The notes beneath the pieces are model-generated. The model did no database searches. It was not told the origin of the DNA and saw nothing but the letters and a program-made list of their open reading frames with translations. The translations under genes and the position numbers were made by a program. Source: Atherinomorus stipes (Eukaryota > Chordata > Actinopteri > Atheriniformes > Atherinidae). From it: 64,000 bases of DNA. Positions 59,351 to 64,000 of the stretch are shown here, piece by piece. The stretch covers positions 62,001-126,000 of the forward strand of contig JALJCO010001079.1 of the NCBI GenBank assembly GCA_023101725.1, in the 5' to 3' direction. How positions within the stretch are numbered: position 1 is the first letter of the stretch; the number at the start of each line of letters is the position of its first letter.

Positions 59351-59800
59351 TCTTGAACCCTGAGCATGTCCATGTAACCAGTTTTGACACAAAAATCTCT
59401 AAATAGAAAGAAATCCTTGTCTGGCACGTGGGATTCAGCCCACTTTAGTGTTGTGACAGAAAGTCTTACCCAGTTTCTTCATCTGATTTGTTGTGGTTAA
59501 CTGTATGAAATACAAGTATTTTGTCCTCATGATTGCATATCTGAGCAAGGTTAGACAGATAGCTAACAAAAAAAAACTCCACCAAACCAAGTTCTTCGAG
59601 GAGAGTGGCTTTACTGAAGGTAGTTTTCTGTAAAACTGAAAACACAAATACAATGAACTGTACACATGGCATAAATTTTGGTTACTGAAAACAAATACCT
59701 GAATATTAATCAGTTTAACATACACAAACTTAAACATTTTTTAAAAGGCTGGCTTTTCCTGACTTTGATGTTAACATAAGCCACACAAAATTTACTATGT
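59351..59800. other. Non-coding, nothing recognised
   Basis: AT-rich; it runs directly into the minisatellite. No gene-like signal. Confidence 0.4.
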
Positions 59801-60250
59801 AGCATCATCTTCATCCCACCTGCACTGTGCAGCATCATCTTCATCCTATCTGTACTGTCCAGCATCATCTTCATCCCACCTGTACTGTCCAGCACCATCT
59901 TCATCCTATCTGTACTGTCCAGCATCATCTTCATCCTATCTGTACTGTCCAGCATCATCTTCATCCTATCTGTACTGTCCAGCATCATCTTCATCCCACC
60001 TGTACTGTCCAGCACAATCTTCATCCTATCTGTACTGTCCAGCATCATCTTCATCCCACCTGTACTGTCCAGCATCATCTTCATCCTATCTGTACTGTCC
60101 AGCATCATCTTCATCCCACCTGCACTGTGCAGCATCATCTTCCTCCCACCTGCACTGTGCAGCATCATCTTCATCCCACCTGCACTGTGCAGCATCATCT
60201 TCATCCCACCTGCACTGTGCAGCATCATCTTCATCCTTCCTATACTGTGA
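59801..60250. repeat. Minisatellite: 15 units of exactly 30 bp
   Basis: Every unit starts AGCATCATCT (or a one-base variant) at 59801 + 30n and stays in perfect register to 60250, with no indel. Two main unit types alternate: CATCCCACC with TGCACTGTGC or TGTACTGTCC, and CATCCTATC with TGTACTGTCC. The outer units carry TGCACTGTGC and the inner ones TGTACTGTCC. Because 30 is divisible by three and the units lack stops, long periodic frames are open on both strands (for example MKMMLDSTDR repeats on minus). These are not likely to be proteins. Confidence 0.95.
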
Positions 60251-60385
60251 GATCTCTCCAGCCAGTAAAGGTCAGTCTTATTTTGTCCTTTGTCTTCCTC
60301 TTTCCCTCCTCCTTCACTCTTTTTCTCTCTTCCTCCAAAAATGTTTTTTTTCTTCTTTTTGCTGAATCAGCCACTTTGCACATTT
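60251..60385 (-). repeat. Dispersed repeat R1, copy 4 (inverted)
   Basis: GATCTCTCCAGCCAGTAAAG and GTCAGTCTTATTTTG are the inverse of the CTGGCTGGAGAGATC block of copy 3 at 29176. TTGCTGAATCAGCCA is the inverse of its GGCTGATT-AGCAAAG block. It abuts the minisatellite, so the minisatellite may have grown from its edge. Confidence 0.68.
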
Positions 60386-60940
60386 AGAACATCCGGTTCT
60401 TATCATAATGAAATAAGACTTTTGTGGACAGAAGGACAGCATACGTCTAGTAGCTGTGCAGAAGCAAAGTTACTGCAGGTGTCAGTGGAGAGAAATTCAG
60501 AGATGGCTGGTGCAGGAGGATTGGTAAATCTGCCAACAGTCGGGAGGAAGGCGCTTGCATTGTCCTTGTTCTTGCTGATAAGGTTTGACTGCTGCGTTTG
60601 AAGTAACCTGTTTGATCATTTTGCCACTGAGGTCTTTCATACTGAAGGGAAGCACGGCGACAGATGAATTCAGCTTCTTCCTTTTTTACAGATCACATTT
60701 TGATTCGTTATTGTCTGAAAAGCCTTTTTTTATCTCCTCCAATTAGAGTGATAAATTGAAGTAGCAGTGAAATTTGGTTTAAACAAATGTACCAGCAAGA
60801 TGATTATACTGCTGTTGTTTTTGTTCTGTAATCCCTCTCGTGTGATTTGTAAGTGTTTGTAATGCACTGATGAAGTCTGTTTCACTTGAAGAAAACTGGT
60901 TACGATAATTTAGTGATAATGAGGCTCAGCTCTGCTGCTA
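60386..60940. other. Non-coding, nothing recognised
   Basis: No supported exon. The plus-strand frame 60290-60601 starts inside repeat R1. Confidence 0.4.
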
Positions 60941-60959
60941 CGCTCATACAAACCCTCCT

Positions 60960-61900
60960 CAGAAGAAAGGAAATAACCTGCGCGCCGAGGAAGTCGTTGC
61001 ATCTCAACAGCACCCATTTTACGCTGAGCTGGTTCTTCCCTCTCTGTGTGTGACTGACTATCATAGCCAATTTTACAGTAAATTACTCCCTAAACAAGCT
61101 GAATAGAGACAAGCCCAGCAGTCTGGGACCCGGCGCTCGCGTGTAAACATGATTATATCGAGGAAGTGGGTTCACATTTTCCAGCACACAGTGACAGCCA
61201 ATTAGGGCCCACGTTAGCGCAGATAATTCCTCAAATGCAGGATAGTGAGAAGCGACAGGCCGGGATGGAGGGAGGGCAGAGGAGGGGAAAAAAAAGAAGG
61301 GATTGATGAAAAGCGAGAGGAGCAATTAAAAGGAAAAACAGCCGGAATGCCACAGATTGGGTTGTAATTACTGTGTGTGAGGCACCATATTAGTGCTGCT
61401 TACTTTGACTAACAGCTGAGGGGCTTTTCTGTGTGTGTTTGTGTGTGCTGACTGTGAAATTCAATTATACCTGCCATTAGATTCCAGTGGCTGTCTATAG
61501 AGGAATGAAGAGGAGAAATAAAAGTGATTTCATTTTTCCTCTGACATGAGACACGAGGACTTGTGACACCACTCTGTCAGTGTTCTCAAAGTTGCCTTTG
61601 AGCACATCTGTCTGGAGGAATTATGTAAAATCTCCTGTGAGTGACAGTGCTGAGTCGGAAAGGCACCTATAATTACTGGCAGGTAAGGTTTCTCCGCCGC
61701 ACTGGCTCACCACCAAGCAGGTCACCAGGCTATCAGGATAATAATTGGGAAGCTCAATTAGTTTGTCCTCTCTCCTCCCCTTTTCCCTCCGTCTCCATAA
61801 ACAAAAAGCACATTACACATCGATCCCCGGGAGTTGCTTGGGTAACAAAGCGGTGACGGGTCTTTAATGAACTGTCTTGTGCCAGCAGCTTGAAAAGGCT
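60960..61900. promoter_or_regulatory. Putative conserved non-coding (enhancer-like) block
   Basis: About 900 bp with no recognisable transposon, tandem repeat or coding frame, and dense homeodomain- and bHLH-like cores: AGCCAATTAGGGCCC (61197), TTCAATTATACCTGCC (61460), CCTATAATTACTGGCAGG (61666) and GATAATAATTGGGAAGCTCA (61737). The texture is that of vertebrate developmental CNEs. Human CBLN1 is near ZNF423, whose flanks carry many such elements, so this could belong to that kind of regulatory landscape. It is inference only, without alignment. Confidence 0.35.
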
Positions 61901-62224
61901 CGTCTTCAGATTCTTATAATTAAGTTAGTTCAAATCAGATGGAGGAGAGGGAGTCTGTTTTTTTTAACAGCCATTTTCAGCAGCCATTTAATTCAGCAGC
62001 TCTGCAGGAGCATCTGGAGGGGAGCTTTGCCCTCTGGGTGATGTTGTCTCACTCATACCTGTTTTACCCTCCAGGATTTAACTAAGTGACTGTTCCCAGG
62101 TAATTTAAATGGTTGGCTTTTCTAATCTTTTATGTTTACTGATGATAATGTACAAAGTGCAAATCCCAGATTGGGGCTTTGAGTAGCCATTACAAAGATT
62201 ACATGTCCAATTCTCACGTTCTAT

Positions 62225-62397
62225 GCTTATTTGACAGAAACAAAGAGTTAAAAACGGTCTCCACCACATTTTAGCAGCATGTGGAAGTTCCTTTAGCAGC
62301 AATGAGTTTTCAAGATGATGTAATCAGTCTCATGATTGTGGAGGAATTTTGCTCCACTCTTCATTTCACAGTTCATGGAGGTTTGCAGCTTTGGTTT
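62225..62397 (-). mobile_element. Small DNA-transposon relic
   Basis: TTCCTTTAGCAGCAATGAGT and GGAGGAATTTTGCTCCACTC, followed by TTCATGGAGGTTTGCAG, match remembered antisense text of a teleost DNA-transposon family. Short and decayed. Confidence 0.45.
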
Positions 62398-62708
62398 CTG
62401 CAGCTCTGCGGATGTGACGTCAACTGATGCTGTATCCGCGTCCCAGACAGTTTTGATACAGGAAGGAGACGGTCATGGTGAGTTCAAACATTGTAAGCGA
62501 TAGTTATGGATTCTTCTTCTTTTTTTTTTTCTTCTGCCGTCAGCAAACGATCCAGATAAACTGAAAGACACTAAAAAGTGGCGCTACGAAGAAAAAGACT
62601 TTATAAACAACGTTATAGCTTCAGTTTGTGCTCCCGTGACGGCTTGGCTGGTGGCTGCAGTGACTCACACCACTTGCGAGTCTCATGTCTCAATTAAGTC
62701 CCTTTAAA
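62398..62708 (+). repeat. Dispersed repeat copy 2 (see 4089-4375)
   Basis: Contains the same ordered landmarks as 4089-4375, with a T-run insertion (TTCTTCTTTTTTTTTTTC) and a short extra segment at the centre. Confidence 0.7.
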
Positions 62709-63084
62709 ACAAATTCCCATATCTCACTGAAATGTATTTTGAGTGTGATGAGATATTTTGACTAGAAATAAGAAAAATACACTTGGTAAGATCTGAGTTT
62801 TTGCAGTGTGCAATCGGTATATTTTGCTCCACATAGCTACTGATGAGGACCAGTTAATAAAATGTGTTTCAGTGAGCAGCCTGTGCTTTCTCACCAGAAG
62901 AAATAAGGAAATTTCACACCTTCTTTGTAGCATGTCCTCTGTTGTTGTTTATTTGAGCCTGTATTTATCTAATTCTAAGACCTGATAAGGACCGAAAGAT
63001 TATTTCTTTTTTCATGTACTAAAAAGGTAAAACAGTGGAATTAACTGAACCGACTGTATGACACAAACTCAAATCTGCTAATTT

Positions 63085-63265
63085 TCTTTTACAGTATCTG
63101 ACATGCCAGAAGCGTTTAGCAGGTGGCGGCAGGTGGCCAATAAAGGGAGGCATCTTGTTAGTATAAAATATATCCTTCCATCAGGACTTGAGGCAAGCCG
63201 TTCAGAGAATATAACTGGGATCAGTCGGCAGTTATCTCCGGGCATCTGGGACTACAGTCGAGAAA
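63085..63265. promoter_or_regulatory. Putative conserved non-coding element
   Basis: Repeat-free sequence of balanced composition containing AGGTGGCGGCAGGTGGCC (tandem E-box-like AGGTGG), TATAAAATATATCC and CTCCGGGCATCTGGGACTAC. No coding frame. Tentative, without alignment. Confidence 0.28.
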
Positions 63266-63404
63266 TGTAACTCACCCGATTGATGACTTCAATCTTCAAA
63301 AACCAACTCATCCTCGGAAAGTTTAAGGCTAGACATTATTCAAGCTGTGTTTCTCTCCCTCCCACCTCCCTCGGTGTCTTTTCCCCTCCTCGTGATGCTG
63401 TTTT

Positions 63405-63690
63405 TAATCTCGTTGAGCATGCTGCACAACACTTATGTGTGTAACTCCCATAATTCCCATGCTAAATGGAACATAATCACAGTAGCACTAAAAGGCAATT
63501 CTGCTCGACCTCAGAAAATGAAAGGGGGAAAAAAAGGGGTGGAGGGGGGATGACCCTACACAGGTTATTGCTTTCTGTTGAGCGTGCATCAACAACTCTT
63601 GAATTTAATGCATTCCTGCAGCGTTGCGCAGCTCACCGGCCCTCAGGGGAAATAACAGCATGCAGCCTTTAGGGGATTATGCGCGGGTAA
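63405..63690. promoter_or_regulatory. Putative conserved non-coding element
   Basis: Repeat-free stretch with ATAATTCCCATGCTAAATGG, TTGAATTTAATGCATTCCTG and GGGGATTATGCGCGGG, resembling homeodomain, POU and octamer-like sites. The overlapping frames at 63347-63672 are not supported as exons. Confidence 0.28.
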
Positions 63691-63814
63691 AAGAAAAAGA
63701 GGTTTGAGACATATGCACTGTAGGTCTGGATGAGTGGAGGACAGTACCGGGCCCCAAGGCCTTTATAACACAGAAGCAGACTTCACTCTTCATTTATCAA
63801 GCTTTAAAACGGGG

Positions 63815-64000
63815 CTGATGTACAATCCCACTTCCAGAGAAGTGAGGCTGTTTAAAATGTAAACAAAAATAAAACACAATGATTAGTAAACCCCTTAAAC
63901 CCACATTTTACTCCCAGCAAAACATAAACCACATACCAGACAAAGAAAGTGAGACATTTTACCATCTCATGGAAAATATGAGCGATTCTGAATCTGTAAA
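63815..64000 (+). mobile_element. Terminal part of a dispersed DNA-transposon repeat, cut by the window edge
   Basis: GTACAATCCCACTTCCAGAG, TGTAAACAAAAATAAAACAC and CAATGATTAGTAAACCCCTT resemble the remembered terminus of a very common teleost element (AATCCCAATTCCA..., then ...AATGATTTGCAAATCC). It is degraded and continues past 64000. Confidence 0.5.

Noticed and set aside
59801..60250. CRISPR-like regular spacing
   Set aside because: The units are head-to-tail without unique spacers; it is a minisatellite in a vertebrate genome.
59710..60387. 174- and 186-codon frames on opposite strands with 10-residue periodic protein repeats
   Set aside because: They are the two readings of a 30-bp minisatellite without stops; no start context, splice site or unique domain supports a protein.

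Overview
This is vertebrate genomic DNA, almost certainly from a ray-finned (teleost) fish and probably a percomorph. It has AT-rich non-coding sequence, microsatellites, tRNA-derived SINEs, 5'-truncated LINEs with GGAT-type tails, Tc1 relics and very many small non-autonomous DNA transposons. No bacterial operons, rRNA, CRISPR arrays or long genuine coding frames were seen. Nearly all open frames of 60-170 codons are chance or lie inside repeats.

Genes. Only one host coding exon is recognised with confidence: the terminal exon of a cerebellin-1 gene (cbln1) at 11076-11273 on the plus strand, encoding the last 65 residues of the C1q domain. It is followed by a probable 3' UTR of up to about 3.7 kb, with candidate poly(A) signals near 14751 and 14991. 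No earlier cbln1 exon was found, so the intron before it appears to cover the first 11 kb. A second candidate is a 32-codon terminal exon at 54003-54098 of unknown identity. A 97% identical inverted copy of its core lies 466 bp downstream.

Layout. 1-11 kb: cbln1 intron with a LINE tail, a Tc1 relic, several MITEs and a SINE. 11-15 kb: cbln1 last exon and presumed 3' UTR. 15-31 kb: transposon-rich, including a hAT-type element with a TTAA-target element nested in it (21.3-22.6 kb), a 1.7-kb TTAA-target element with an internal tandem duplication (24.4-26.1 kb), a TTA-target MITE (29.9-30.5 kb) and a palindromic cluster (30.5-31.2 kb). 32.6-34.3 kb: four nested MITE insertions, three with perfect 8-bp target-site duplications. 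35-48 kb: more MITEs, microsatellites and a LINE tail. 49-53.5 kb: two LINE copies, one with an 11-bp target-site duplication and one internally deleted and then interrupted by a 360-bp element. 54 kb: the inverted exon-like pair. 58-60.3 kb: a DNA-transposon relic and a 15 x 30 bp minisatellite. 60.9-63.7 kb: repeat-poor sequence with TAATTA-type cores that looks like conserved regulatory DNA. Human CBLN1 lies near ZNF423, so an enhancer block of such a neighbour is a reasonable guess.

I did not find a new molecular system. The most unusual items are the inverted exon-like pair, the datable nested insertions, the two 788-bp TTAA elements of identical length in opposite orientation, and the perfectly in-register minisatellite. 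All family names come from reading motifs, target duplications and remembered consensus; no search was run.
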